A stretch of DNA of 64,000 bases from Teredinibacter waterburyi (GCF_001922985.1 NZ_MRUH01000022.1:1-64000), one strand, 5' to 3'; numbered from the stretch's first letter, positions 1-9,197 are shown. Notes: generated by a model not told the origin, from the sequence alone. Made by a program: numbers and translations.

Positions 1-290
1 ATGCTCTCAGTATCGCTAAGCCCAGTCATAAAAATAACGGGGATATTACGCAACGCAGGGTTTGACTTTAATTTTTCACAGGTTTCAAAGCCATCGATAA
101 TCGGCATAATTGCATCTAGCAGAATAACGTCGGGGGTGAGCTTTTGCGCAATGGTAATCGCTTGGTTGCCATCCAGGGCTACGAGCGTTGTCATACCGGT
201 ATTTTCGAGTGCGTCGTTTAGCATTCCCAGCGTATCGGGAGAGTCGTCAACGATGAGTATGAGACGGGTATCGTCTTGTAGGGTTTTCAT
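1..290 (-). CDS. Response regulator, receiver domain (3' part outside window)
   Basis: Reading from the ATG at 288-290 gives 96 visible residues of a CheY-like receiver domain; the gene runs off the left edge. Seen: an acidic pocket in LIVDDSP near residue 13, the phospho-acceptor Asp in the VILLDAIMP motif near residue 58 and the conserved Thr of IFMTG near residue 88. Its ATG overlaps the stop codon of the upstream hybrid kinase (ATGA), so the two are very probably translationally coupled and form a phosphorelay pair. Any output domain lies outside the window; a DNA-binding domain would make it the likely regulator of the divergent transporter/amidase genes, but that is inference. Confidence 0.85.
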   Translation of the reverse strand, partial: MKTLQDDTRLILIVDDSPDTLGMLNDALENTGMTTLVALDGNQAITIAQKLTPDVILLDAIMPIIDGFETCEKLKSNPALRNIPVIFMTGLSDTES

Positions 291-3200
291 TGCGGTATTG
301 CCTTTACTAATTCAATGATTTTATTAAACCTCACCTCCTTGATGTAGCGTTTAAACTGGGTAACAAATACAGGGCTTATATTGGCCGTATCACTAAGCTC
401 GGCGGCGATAGATTTTAGCCCACTTAGATGGCCAATTTCTGCAAGCTCAATAATATTTTCACATTGCTTTTGACTGGGAAGTTGCTGTTCAGCGGCTACA
501 GAGAATTGTGTACTGGCTGCTTTGTTTTTACCGCTTGCCTGAATGTAAGATTGGTCGGCCGTTTTAGATTCGTATATCCATTCAAGATTCAAAAATTTGT
601 CTAAACTCTGTAGCAAATCATCGAGTCGAATGGGCTTAATAAGGTAGTGGTTGTAGGGCGCTTCTTGAATTTCGGTTTTACTGCGCAACAGCAACTCGTC
701 ATCGCTTAGTATGTCTTCGTTGGCATTGGCCGTAACCATGACGATGGGAACCTGGAAGCCGATTTGACGTAGTGTTTCCGCAAGTTTCGGCCCGTCCATA
801 CCCGGCATGCGCCGATCGATTAAGAATATATTGGGGGTAAAGTCCTCGATCATATCGAGGCAGGATTCAGCATCGGGTGCCTCTACCACGCCGAAACCCA
901 ATGGCGTTAACAAGTCGCCAATCAAGCCTCTATGGGTTGCATCATCGTCCACCACCATAATTGAGCGGCGTTCACCTTGGTAACCGTAAATTTTTCGTGG
1001 CTTAACATATTCACTGCGAGGAATATCGACGCGCGACAACATTAACCACACTGTAAAAATACAGCCGCCTTCTGGATTGGGTTCTACGGATATGTCACCG
1101 CCCATAATGTCGGTTAGTAAACGGGTAATGGTTAGCCCTAAACCTGTGCCGGGTACGGCCGGGTTACCGGGCCGACGAACGCGCTCGAAGGGTTTAAATA
1201 TACGTTCGAATTCGTCCTCATGAATACCGACACCAGTATCGGTAATTTTAAATTCAGCAACTTGATTGCGGTAGCTAATACTAAATTTAACTTGACCATG
1301 CTCGGTGAATTTAACCGCATTCGATAGCAAGTTGATAAGAATCTGGCGCACGCGCTTTTCATCGCCCATTACGGCTGCCGGTATGGGGGATAGCCGTTCA
1401 AAAACAAAATCTAAATCTTTGTCTTCCGCTTGAATTCTGAACATCAATTCCAGTTGATCGAGCAAGCTTTTAAAGCGAATCGGGTTGCGCTGTATTTCTA
1501 GGCGGCCTGCTTCTATTTTAGATATGTCCAGAAGACCTTCAATCAAATCCGCTAGGTGTTCACCGCTACGTTTGATAACCGAAATCTTATCGCGCGCTGA
1601 TTCTGCAATGGACTGATCCATCTCCATAAGTTGGGCATAGCCTAGTACGGTATTTAACGGTGAACGCAATTCGTGACTTATACCAGTCAAGTAGCGGCTT
1701 TTAGCATTGTTCGCCGCTTCGGCCTGCTCTTTTGCCATCTGTAACTTTAAGTCGGTTTTTTCGTGAGCTTCTATTTCTTGAACAAGTTTTCGGGTTTGCG
1801 TTTGCGATTCTTCTTGGGCCACGATCTGGCTCTGATGAGCTAATACAAATAGCCAGCAAATAACGCCGGCAACAATGGTAAGAATAAAAAATACCTTCCA
1901 GAGGGTAGCTTCTAAGAGCAGGTTAATATCTAGGCTGTCGGTGCGAATGTTTGTGTAAATTAACGCTAGAAGTATGCCGGTAACGGCCGCAACAACTGAA
2001 AGCAGCAGCACGAAATGCAGTAGGCGTAAATTGATATAGTCGGCGGCAAAATCGGGTAGCCATCTTTGCGTGAGTTGAATAAAACGTGCGCCTAGATCGA
2101 GACCAGTTTTACACGAATCCTGACAGCGCGCATCAAGAGAACAGCAAAGCGAACAGATATAGCCATCATAGGCCGGGCACATGGCCATATCTTCCGTTTC
2201 AAAATGATTCTGGCAAATACTGCATTCCACATCTTCGCATTTGTCGGTAAAAATAAATGGGCTGCGCGCTATATAGTATTTTCCCTTGGTAATTACTGCC
2301 AGTAATGGCGCAATCACAAAGGCGCTTAGCAGCGCTATAAAGTGCGCGAGAGCGTGGGCATGATCACCGAAAATACCAAGGTAAGAAAGTATGCCGATAG
2401 ACGATGCCGCTAGCATTGCCCCTACGCCAACGGGGTTAACGTCGTAAAGGTAAGCGCGTTTAAATTCAATATGCTTTGGGCTCAAGCCTAAGGGCTTATT
2501 CAGCACCAGATCTGCAACCAACGCGCCGACCCAACTGACGGCAACTATGGCATAGATGCTGAGCGTACTTTCAAAGGCGTGGTAGATACCTAGTTCCATA
2601 AGGAGCAGGGCAATGGCAACGTTAAATACCAGCCAGACTACACGGCCAGGATGGTTATGAGTTAGCCGCGAGAAAAAATTGGACCAAGCGATGGAGCCCG
2701 CGTAGGCATTTGTGACATTAATCTTCAGCTGAGAAATAACCACAAAAATGCCGGCTAGGGCGAGTGCGAGGTGTTGGTTATCGGTAACGAAACGAAATGC
2801 AACCGCGTACATGGTGGCAGGGTCGGCGGCATCACTAATGGTGCTGCCATACTTAACGGCGACCACGGCGAGGAACGAACCAATCAGCATTTTTATACAA
2901 CCCACAACAATCCAGCCTGGCCCAGCGAGAATTAATGCTGTCCACCATTTTGCGCGGTTCTCTGGAGTTTTTTCCGGTAAAAATCGTAGGAAGTCTACCT
3001 GCTCGCCAATTTGTGCGACTAGGGCAAACATCACCGAAGCGGCGGCACCGAAGAGCAGAATATCCAAACCGATTTGTGTTTGCTTGGTGCCTTGATAGTC
3101 CTGCCAGTCTCGGTATAAGGTCGCGTCGTTGAAAAAAATAAAAATAAACGGCAGTAGTTGTAAAGCAATCCAGATGGGCTGAGTCCAGAGTTGGAATCGA

Positions 3201-3715
3201 CTTATAAAAGTTATGCCGTAAAAAACCAGTGGTATTACCACGATGGAGCTAATCACATAGCCAATCGCGAGGGGGATGGCGAGAGTTAATTCCAGAGCCT
3301 TGGCCATAATGGCGGCTTCTAGGGCAAAGAAAATAAATGTGAAAGAGGCATATATAAGTGAGGTTGCGGTAGAGCCGATATAGCCAAAGCCTGCACCACG
3401 AGTGAGCAAATCTATGTCGACGCCATATTTTGCAGCGTAATAGCAGATGGGTAAACCCGCTGCAAAAATCAAAACGCCAACGACTAAGATAGCAGCGGCG
3501 GCGTTCTCAAAACCGTAACTAAGTGTAATGGCGGCGCCGATGGCTTCTAGGGCGAGAAAGGATATTGCCCCTAGGGCGGTGTTGGCGACGCGCCCTAGTG
3601 ACCAGCGACGCGATGCCTTGGCGGTAAAGCGCAGAGCATAGTCTTCTAGGGTTTGGTTGTTCACCCACTGGTTGTAGTTTCGTCTTACGCGATAAATTTG
3701 CTGTTTCGCCGCCAT
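287..3715 (-). CDS. Transporter-like hybrid sensor histidine kinase (NCS1-type N-terminus)
   Basis: 1142 residues in an unusual domain order. Residues about 30-480 form a polytopic membrane domain resembling NCS1 nucleobase:cation symporters (cytosine-permease type). Residues 493-535 carry nine Cys and one His and look like a zinc site. Two further membrane segments lie at about 566-590 and 605-627, followed by a short coiled coil. The HisKA domain has its His at 681 (SHELRSPLN), the ATPase domain has its N box near 799, DTGVG near 826 and GTGLG near 856, and a receiver at about 917-1040 has Asp967. The last 100 residues match nothing I recognise. By analogy with transporter-like kinases such as CbrA, the membrane domain may sense or move a small nitrogen compound. 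The divergent amide transporter genes suggest that ligand. The ATG start is preceded by no longer plausible start. Confidence 0.85.
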   Translation of the reverse strand: MAAKQQIYRVRRNYNQWVNNQTLEDYALRFTAKASRRWSLGRVANTALGAISFLALEAIGAAITLSYGFENAAAAILVVGVLIFAAGLPICYYAAKYGVDIDLLTRGAGFGYIGSTATSLIYASFTFIFFALEAAIMAKALELTLAIPLAIGYVISSIVVIPLVFYGITFISRFQLWTQPIWIALQLLPFIFIFFNDATLYRDWQDYQGTKQTQIGLDILLFGAAASVMFALVAQIGEQVDFLRFLPEKTPENRAKWWTALILAGPGWIVVGCIKMLIGSFLAVVAVKYGSTISDAADPATMYAVAFRFVTDNQHLALALAGIFVVISQLKINVTNAYAGSIAWSNFFSRLTHNHPGRVVWLVFNVAIALLLMELGIYHAFESTLSIYAIVAVSWVGALVADLVLNKPLGLSPKHIEFKRAYLYDVNPVGVGAMLAASSIGILSYLGIFGDHAHALAHFIALLSAFVIAPLLAVITKGKYYIARSPFIFTDKCEDVECSICQNHFETEDMAMCPAYDGYICSLCCSLDARCQDSCKTGLDLGARFIQLTQRWLPDFAADYINLRLLHFVLLLSVVAAVTGILLALIYTNIRTDSLDINLLLEATLWKVFFILTIVAGVICWLFVLAHQSQIVAQEESQTQTRKLVQEIEAHEKTDLKLQMAKEQAEAANNAKSRYLTGISHELRSPLNTVLGYAQLMEMDQSIAESARDKISVIKRSGEHLADLIEGLLDISKIEAGRLEIQRNPIRFKSLLDQLELMFRIQAEDKDLDFVFERLSPIPAAVMGDEKRVRQILINLLSNAVKFTEHGQVKFSISYRNQVAEFKITDTGVGIHEDEFERIFKPFERVRRPGNPAVPGTGLGLTITRLLTDIMGGDISVEPNPEGGCIFTVWLMLSRVDIPRSEYVKPRKIYGYQGERRSIMVVDDDATHRGLIGDLLTPLGFGVVEAPDAESCLDMIEDFTPNIFLIDRRMPGMDGPKLAETLRQIGFQVPIVMVTANANEDILSDDELLLRSKTEIQEAPYNHYLIKPIRLDDLLQSLDKFLNLEWIYESKTADQSYIQASGKNKAASTQFSVAAEQQLPSQKQCENIIELAEIGHLSGLKSIAAELSDTANISPVFVTQFKRYIKEVRFNKIIELVKAIPQ
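2108..2239 (-). other. Cys-rich putative zinc site within the hybrid kinase
   Basis: Residues 493-535 of the kinase contain Cys at 493, 498, 501, 513, 521, 524, 525, 531 and 535 and His at 504, spaced CxxC, CxxCC and CxxxC. The pattern resembles a cytosolic RING-like or B-box-like zinc fold lying between the NCS1-like domain and the last two membrane segments. Metal binding is inferred from the spacing alone. Confidence 0.55.
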
Positions 3716-4143
3716 AATTTCATACCCTCGGCCACGAAGCGCTTACCTCTGCCAAACACAACTGAAATGTAACTGTTTAATTTAGATCTAGCTCGGTTTA
3801 GGTGCGGCTTGTAGTTATAAACCGCGTTATGTGCTGTAGGTGTGTAAAGCTGCCCCTCCTGGATTTCCCTATGTCACACCTAATCTTTAAGGATTATGAG
3901 CGATTATCGGGCCAAGATTAATTCGTTGTTCAAATCTTCCGTATTATCGACTGATTAATTCACTCAACTTAGCTGCTTCTCACCTCGCTTACGCGCACAA
4001 AATATAAGGCTTTGTGCCGCTTTCATATGCGTTAAATAACGTAGTTAAGGGGATCATTTGTCGAATACCCAGTAGCGGCGACAACATCGACAATGGCGCT
4101 ACACCACAGTTTTCCGTGATAGAACCACTACAGAGGATAAACC
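3716..4143. promoter_or_regulatory. Divergent intergenic region between kinase and amide transporter
   Basis: 428 bases separate the two divergent start codons and must hold the promoters of both directions. Two inverted repeats are visible: TAATC-N6-GATTA at 3881-3896 and GCACAAA-N9-TTTGTGC at 3995-4017. A Shine-Dalgarno sequence (AGAGGA) precedes the ATG at 4144. I found no convincing sigma-54 -24/-12 pair and no guanidine-type (ykkC) riboswitch core. Confidence 0.45.
3995..4017. repeat. Inverted repeat upstream of the amide/urea transporter operon
   Basis: Perfect 7-base arms GCACAAA and TTTGTGC are separated by 9 bases and end 126 bases before the binding-protein start codon. The site is suitably placed for an operator of the adjacent response regulator or for a leader hairpin. 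Function is not shown by the sequence. Confidence 0.4.
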
Positions 4144-5394
4144 ATGAAAGCTACATCAGTTATTAAGAGTTTGACGCGCTTTGAGTTCCGACGAGGTCTC
4201 CTAAGAGTTGTTGGGGTGAGCGCTTTTTTATTGGCGAGCTTGTCGGCGCAAGCCGATAGCGCAAATACCACAGGCCTTGCTGTTACCGATGATACGGTTA
4301 CGGTTGGCATCCTTCATTCACTAACCGGCACCATGGCGATTAGTGAGACAGGCGCACAGGAAGCCGAGAAACTGGCTATCAAGCAAATTAATGATATGGG
4401 CGGCATTCTCGGTCGGCAGATTAAAGTGATTCAAGAAGATGGTGCGAGTGACTGGCCAACCTTCGCAGAAAAATCCCGTAAGCTATTGGTAAAAGATAAG
4501 GTTGCAGCTGTATTTGGTTGTTGGACTTCAGCTTCGCGAAAAGCGGCCCTGCCTGTTTTTGAAAAAGAAAACGGCTTGCTTTATTACCCAACCTTCTACG
4601 AGGGGCTTGAGCAATCTAAAAACGTGATTTACACCGGTCAAGAAGCGACTCAGCAAATTCTTGATGGCTTAAATTGGGTAGCAAAAGAGAAGGGTGCGAA
4701 AACATTTTACCTTATTGGCTCGGACTACATCTGGCCACGTACCTCGATGAAAATTGCGCGTAAGCATATCGAGAACGTTCTTGGAGGCAAAGTTGTTGGT
4801 GAAGAATACAAGCCGCTCGGCAATACCCAGTTCGGCTCTGTAATTAACAAAATTCGTTTGAAAAAGCCTGATGTTATCTATGCCGCGGTTGTTGGTGGCA
4901 GTAACGTTGCGTGGTTTAAGCAATTAAAAGCAGCCGGTATTACTTCTAAGAAGCAAACCCTACTAACCATTTCGGTAACTGAAGATGAAGTGTTAGGCAT
5001 AGGCGGTGAAAACCTTGAAGGCTTCTACTCAATAATGAAGTACTTCCAAAGTCAGGATAACCCTAACAACAAAGCGTTCGTTAAAGCCTTTAAAGAAATG
5101 TGGGGTGACGATAGCGTAATTGGTGATGTGACCCAGGCAGCCTATCTCGGCCCATGGTTATGGAAGGCCGCTGTTGAAAAAGCTGGAACCTTTGATGTTG
5201 ATAAAGTGGTAGCGGTTTCTGAAATGGGCGATATCGAATTGACTACAGCGCCGGAAGGCTACGTTAAATTGCATAAAAATCACCACCTATGGAGTGTTGC
5301 GCGAGTAGGTAAGTGGAACAAGGATGGTCAAGCAACTGTTGTCTATGAATCTGAGTTGTTAGAGCCAGACCCCTTCCCAGCTGGCTACCAGTAG
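4144..5394 (+). CDS. urtA: ABC transporter urea/short-chain amide binding protein (UrtA/FmdD type)
   Basis: 416 residues. An N-terminal signal peptide (basic start, hydrophobic stretch about 20-33, AQA cleavage site near residue 37) sends it to the periplasm. The mature protein is a type I periplasmic binding protein of the UrtA/AmiC group: the VGILHSLTGTMA start, the FGCWTSASRKA segment and the YYPTFYEG segment are characteristic. It captures urea or a small amide and delivers it to the permeases encoded next. It heads the cluster of permease, ATPase and formamidase genes. Because a formamidase follows and no urease is present, the name FmdD may be more accurate than UrtA; the sequence does not decide. 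Confidence 0.88.
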   Translation: MKATSVIKSLTRFEFRRGLLRVVGVSAFLLASLSAQADSANTTGLAVTDDTVTVGILHSLTGTMAISETGAQEAEKLAIKQINDMGGILGRQIKVIQEDGASDWPTFAEKSRKLLVKDKVAAVFGCWTSASRKAALPVFEKENGLLYYPTFYEGLEQSKNVIYTGQEATQQILDGLNWVAKEKGAKTFYLIGSDYIWPRTSMKIARKHIENVLGGKVVGEEYKPLGNTQFGSVINKIRLKKPDVIYAAVVGGSNVAWFKQLKAAGITSKKQTLLTISVTEDEVLGIGGENLEGFYSIMKYFQSQDNPNNKAFVKAFKEMWGDDSVIGDVTQAAYLGPWLWKAAVEKAGTFDVDKVVAVSEMGDIELTTAPEGYVKLHKNHHLWSVARVGKWNKDGQATVVYESELLEPDPFPAGYQ

Positions 5395-5465
5395 CTGGTG
5401 AGTATACGGACAAGGACGTTCGTTTCATTGTTCCAATTAGATTAATTAATTAGCGGAGATTTCAA

Positions 5466-6389
5466 ATGGGCGAATATACCTACAGCGAATTGGGGTCCAT
5501 ATTGGCAATGCAGGGCTTCGCGGGTATTAGTTTATTCAGCGTACTACTTTTAATGGCCCTCGGTTTGGCCATTATTTTTGGTCAGATGGGTGTGATTAAT
5601 ATGGCCCACGGTGAGTTTATGGCGGTTGGTGCCTACACCACCTACTTTATGTCTAGCCTTACTGAAAGCTACCTTCCAACTTTAATGCCTTACTACTTCT
5701 TAATTGCGATATTGCTTTCGTTTCTGGTTGCGGGGTTACTCGGCTATCTCGCCGAATTCGCTTTGATAAGGCATTTGTATAAGCGCCCACTCGATACCTT
5801 GCTTGCGACCTGGGGCTTAAGTTTAATTATGCAGCAATCGTTTCGTTCTATTTTTGGTGCACGTGAAGTAAGCCCGACGCTACCGGATTGGTTGATGGGA
5901 TCTTACCAACCGACGGAAACGATTGATATTCCACTTAACGGAATGTTCGTATTAGCACTGACGGCTGTTGTAACACTAGGTGTTTTTTATCTTCTATTTA
6001 AATCGAGTTGGGGTTTGCGTGTTCGCGCTACCACCCAAAACCGAATTATGAGTGGTGCTGTCGGCATCAATACCAAGAAAATCGACCGCTATACCTTCGC
6101 GTTAGGCTGCGGCATCGCCGGTATTGCTGGGGCTGCATTTACCACCATTGCGTCTACAGGGCCAACTACGGGTTCACTCTATATTGTTGATACCTTTATG
6201 GTTGTGGTCTTCGGTGGCGCTGCCAGCTTATTTGGCACCATTGCATCGGCATTTTCTATTGCCCAGGCGCAATCTATTCTCGAGTTCTTTATTAGCGGAT
6301 CTATGGCGAAGGTATACACCTTACTCGCACTGGTCATTATTTTGATGTTTAAGCCAGAAGGGCTTTTCGCTAGCAAGGTTCGTCGTTAG
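5466..6389 (+). CDS. urtB: ABC transporter permease (UrtB/FmdE type)
   Basis: 307 residues, polytopic, of the LivH/UrtB branched-chain-amino-acid-type permease family. The segments GLAIIFGQMGVINMAHGEF and KPEGLFA near the C-terminus are family hallmarks. It forms half of the membrane channel with the next gene. The start follows a GGAG-like sequence at about 5454, 71 bases after the binding-protein stop. At 307 residues it lacks the long N-terminal periplasmic extension of some cyanobacterial and proteobacterial UrtB proteins, which fits an amide-type transporter. Confidence 0.88.
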   Translation: MGEYTYSELGSILAMQGFAGISLFSVLLLMALGLAIIFGQMGVINMAHGEFMAVGAYTTYFMSSLTESYLPTLMPYYFLIAILLSFLVAGLLGYLAEFALIRHLYKRPLDTLLATWGLSLIMQQSFRSIFGAREVSPTLPDWLMGSYQPTETIDIPLNGMFVLALTAVVTLGVFYLLFKSSWGLRVRATTQNRIMSGAVGINTKKIDRYTFALGCGIAGIAGAAFTTIASTGPTTGSLYIVDTFMVVVFGGAASLFGTIASAFSIAQAQSILEFFISGSMAKVYTLLALVIILMFKPEGLFASKVRR

Positions 6390-6401
6390 ACGATGGTCAT
6401 C

Positions 6402-6448
6402 TAGGGTTTATAACTAGCGGTTTAAACTTGGTTGAGCGTTAAACCCTA
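6402..6448 (+). repeat. Intercistronic inverted repeat between the two permease genes
   Basis: TAGGGTTTA at 6402-6410 and TAAACCCTA at 6440-6448 are perfect 9-base arms separated by 29 bases, entirely within the 109-base gap between the permease genes. In RNA they would close a stem-loop. No T-run follows, so a processing or stability element is more likely than a terminator. Confidence 0.45.
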
Positions 6449-6498
6449 ATACCAAACTTGCTGACGGTAACAGGCTTAAAAATATTTAGGAGACGAGT

Positions 6499-7653
6499 AT
6501 GAGCTTTGTATATGAGAAATTGATGGGCGGAAAAAGTGGGCTTACAGGGTTCATTATTCTCGCTACATTGATCCTAGTTATATTTCCCACATTCTTAGAT
6601 TTGTTCCGCTTAAACTTGGTGGGTAAGTATCTTACCTATGCGTTTGCGGCGGTAAGCTTAGTCCTGCTTTGGGGCTATGGCGGTACTTTAAGTTTAGGGC
6701 AGGGAATTTTCTTTGGCCTGGGCGGCTACGGCATGGCGATGTTCCTTAAGCTGGAAGCCTCATCGCCTGAAAATACCGCGATACAATCCACACCCGGAAT
6801 TCCAGACTTTATGGACTGGAACCAAATTACCTCGCTACCGTGGTTTTGGGAACCCTTCAACAGCTTTACCTTTACGATTCTAGCGATCTTAATTTTACCC
6901 GCAGCTTTTGCTTACCTTGTTGGTGCGGCAATGTTTAAACGCCGCGTAGGTGGTGTTTACTTCGCCATTATTACTCAGGTAATCGCGGTAATTTTAACGG
7001 TACTTATTGTTGGCCAGCAGGGCTTTACCGGTGGTATTAACGGTATTACCGATTTGCGTACACTACACGGCTGGGACATTACCTCCAATAATGCCAAGTA
7101 TATATTTTACTTCGTAAATTGCTTTTTATTGTTGGGCGTAATTGTACTGAGTCGATTCATTCTAACTAGCAAGTTTGGCCGCCTACTTTTAGCCATGCGC
7201 GATAAAGAAGATCGGGTGCGTTTTTCAGGCTACGATGTTTCTAACTTCAAAATCTTTATCTTTTGTATCGCCGCACTAATCTCCGCGATTGGCGGCGCTA
7301 TGTTTACCTTGCAGGTTGGCTTTATGTCGCCGTCGTTTGTGGGCATTGTGCCTTCCATTGAAATGGTGATCTTCTGTGCGATTGGTGGACGTATGTCGCT
7401 AATAGGTGCGGTCTACGGAACATTGCTTATTAATTTTGGTAAAACCACTTTCTCCGAGTCGTTCCCTGAGCTTTGGTTGTTCTTAATGGGCGGTCTGTTT
7501 ATATCGGTAGTCATGTTTTTCCCGAATGGATTGGCGGGAATCTGGGACGACTACGGACACTATTTGACTGACCGGCTTAAGCAGTTAAAAGACAAGTTTA
7601 CGACGGTTGTATTGAATAGAGAGCCAAAACAGTTAGCGGAAGATGCTGGGTAG
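6499..7653 (+). CDS. urtC: ABC transporter permease (UrtC/FmdF type)
   Basis: 384 residues with about ten membrane segments, of the LivM/UrtC permease family. Family features include LLWGYGGTLSLGQGIFFGLGGYG near residue 60 (read here as several short motifs), RRVGGVYFAIITQ near 150, and the EAA-like cytoplasmic loop AMRDKEDRVRFSGYD near 235. It pairs with the preceding permease as the second channel subunit. A clear Shine-Dalgarno sequence (TAGGAGA) precedes the ATG. The C-terminal 30 residues are charged and cytoplasmic. Confidence 0.88.
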   Translation: MSFVYEKLMGGKSGLTGFIILATLILVIFPTFLDLFRLNLVGKYLTYAFAAVSLVLLWGYGGTLSLGQGIFFGLGGYGMAMFLKLEASSPENTAIQSTPGIPDFMDWNQITSLPWFWEPFNSFTFTILAILILPAAFAYLVGAAMFKRRVGGVYFAIITQVIAVILTVLIVGQQGFTGGINGITDLRTLHGWDITSNNAKYIFYFVNCFLLLGVIVLSRFILTSKFGRLLLAMRDKEDRVRFSGYDVSNFKIFIFCIAALISAIGGAMFTLQVGFMSPSFVGIVPSIEMVIFCAIGGRMSLIGAVYGTLLINFGKTTFSESFPELWLFLMGGLFISVVMFFPNGLAGIWDDYGHYLTDRLKQLKDKFTTVVLNREPKQLAEDAG

Positions 7654-7702
7654 AGCAGTCACTAACCTAGCCTTATAAAACTAAGTTTATCTGGAGTGTA
7701 TT

Positions 7703-8449
7703 ATGAGTTCCGAAACTGATTTTACCTTGTCGATTGAAAACCTAACGGTTTCTTTCGACGGCTTTAAAGCGGTAGATGATCTAAATCTGTATATCGATAA
7801 AAATGAACTGCACGTGGTGATTGGCCCTAATGGGGCTGGCAAAACTACGGTGCTAGATCTTATTTGCGGCAAGACAAAGTCTACCTCTGGCAGCATAAAA
7901 TTTCTTAATAAAGAACTCACCAAAATGTCGGAGCACGAAATTGTACGTGCTGGCGTGGGCCGTAAATTTCAAACACCTTCTATTTACGAAAATCTATCGG
8001 TGTTTGAAAACCTCGAAATTTCTTATCCCAAAGGTCGTGGTGTGGTCGGGTCGCTGTTCTTTAAACGAACCGATACGGTTTTGAATAAAGTCTACGAAAT
8101 TGCCAAAGAGATTATGCTTTTTGATGCACTTGAGACCGAAGCTGGCTTGTTGAGCCATGGCCAAAAGCAGTGGTTGGAAATCGGCATGCTACTGATCCAA
8201 GACCCGCAGTTACTAATGCTCGATGAGCCCGTGGCGGGGATGAGTGTAAAAGAGCGCGAGCAAACGGCGGAATTATTAAACCGTATTAGCGAGGGCCGAT
8301 CTGTATTGGTGATAGAACACGATATGGATTTTGTTGCACGTATTGCACACAAGGTAACGGTGTTGCACCAAGGTAAAATTCTGGCGGCGGGGAATATGCA
8401 AAAAGTTCAGAACGACCCCAAGGTTATTGAAGTCTATCTCGGTCACTAG
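7703..8449 (+). CDS. urtD: ABC transporter ATPase (UrtD/LivG type)
   Basis: 248 residues. Walker A is GPNGAGKTT near residue 46, the signature motif is the UrtD-like variant LSHGQKQWLEIG near 152, Walker B is LLMLDEP near 172, and the switch His lies in VIEHDMDFV near 200. It energises uptake with the second ATPase encoded next. The gene starts 49 bases after the permease gene with GGAGT upstream. The LSHGQ signature is typical of this subfamily and is not a sign of decay. Confidence 0.9.
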   Translation: MSSETDFTLSIENLTVSFDGFKAVDDLNLYIDKNELHVVIGPNGAGKTTVLDLICGKTKSTSGSIKFLNKELTKMSEHEIVRAGVGRKFQTPSIYENLSVFENLEISYPKGRGVVGSLFFKRTDTVLNKVYEIAKEIMLFDALETEAGLLSHGQKQWLEIGMLLIQDPQLLMLDEPVAGMSVKEREQTAELLNRISEGRSVLVIEHDMDFVARIAHKVTVLHQGKILAAGNMQKVQNDPKVIEVYLGH

Positions 8450-8507
8450 TTGTGCAGGTTTGTCTGCTTTCGCTGTTGTCAGTGCTTGTTAATCCGAAAG
8501 GTGAATT

Positions 8508-9197
8508 ATGCTAAATGTTTCCAATTTAAAAGTGTCTTATGGTCAGAGTGAAGTTATTCACGGTTTAGATTTCTCTGTGCCTCGCAACGAAACGCTCGCA
8601 ATTATGGGGCGTAATGGCATGGGTAAGACCACGCTATTTAAATCCCTGATAGGAATCTTGCCGTTGTCTGATGGCGAGGTTGCGATAGATGGTGTGAATG
8701 TTTCAAAAATGGATAGCTATCAGCGTGTCGAAAATGGTATTGCCTATGTTCCGCAGGGGCGGATGATTTTCCCTTCCTTGACCGTACAAGAAAATATTGA
8801 GACCGGCATGGAGGTATCAAAATTAAAAAAGATACCCGACGAAATTTATGCGTTGTTTCCGGTGCTGCGCGATATGCGCAAGCGCAAAGGTGGCAACCTC
8901 TCTGGTGGTCAGCAGCAACAGTTGGCGATTGCACGTGCGCTGGTCACCAACCCTAAGGTGTTGTTGTTAGATGAACCTACGGAAGGTATTCAGCCCTCAA
9001 TTATTAAAGATATTGCCAATGTGCTCAATGAGATTAAAAAGATGCGAGACATTACTATTATTGTCTCTGAGCAGGTGTTGAGTTTTACCATGGCCGTGGC
9101 TGATCGCATTATCGTTATCGATAAGGGTACGTTTATTCACGAAGATCTAAAAGAGAATGTTAATACCGACAAGATTAAGAAATACCTGTCGGTGTAA
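8508..9197 (+). CDS. urtE: ABC transporter ATPase (UrtE/LivF type)
   Basis: 229 residues. Walker A is GRNGMGKTT near residue 34, the signature is LSGGQQQQLAIARAL near 133, Walker B is VLLLDEPTEGI near 156. The DEPTEGIQPSII segment is typical of UrtE/LivF. It is the second nucleotide-binding subunit of the five-gene transporter. An AAAGGTG Shine-Dalgarno sequence precedes the ATG. A 170-base gap then separates it from the formamidase gene, so the enzyme genes may have additional expression control. Confidence 0.9.
   Translation: MLNVSNLKVSYGQSEVIHGLDFSVPRNETLAIMGRNGMGKTTLFKSLIGILPLSDGEVAIDGVNVSKMDSYQRVENGIAYVPQGRMIFPSLTVQENIETGMEVSKLKKIPDEIYALFPVLRDMRKRKGGNLSGGQQQQLAIARALVTNPKVLLLDEPTEGIQPSIIKDIANVLNEIKKMRDITIIVSEQVLSFTMAVADRIIVIDKGTFIHEDLKENVNTDKIKKYLSV

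Noticed and set aside
4011-4030. Sigma-54 promoter near the amide operon
   Set aside because: GC-rich -24 and -12 elements with correct spacing could not be found on either strand.
3716-4143. Guanidine-I (ykkC) riboswitch before the urt-like operon
   Set aside because: Such transporters are sometimes guanidine-regulated, but the conserved core sequences of that riboswitch are not present on the plus strand here.
8100-8240. Degenerate ABC signature (LSHGQ) as a sign of decay
   Set aside because: This variant is usual for UrtD-type ATPases and the rest of the protein is intact.
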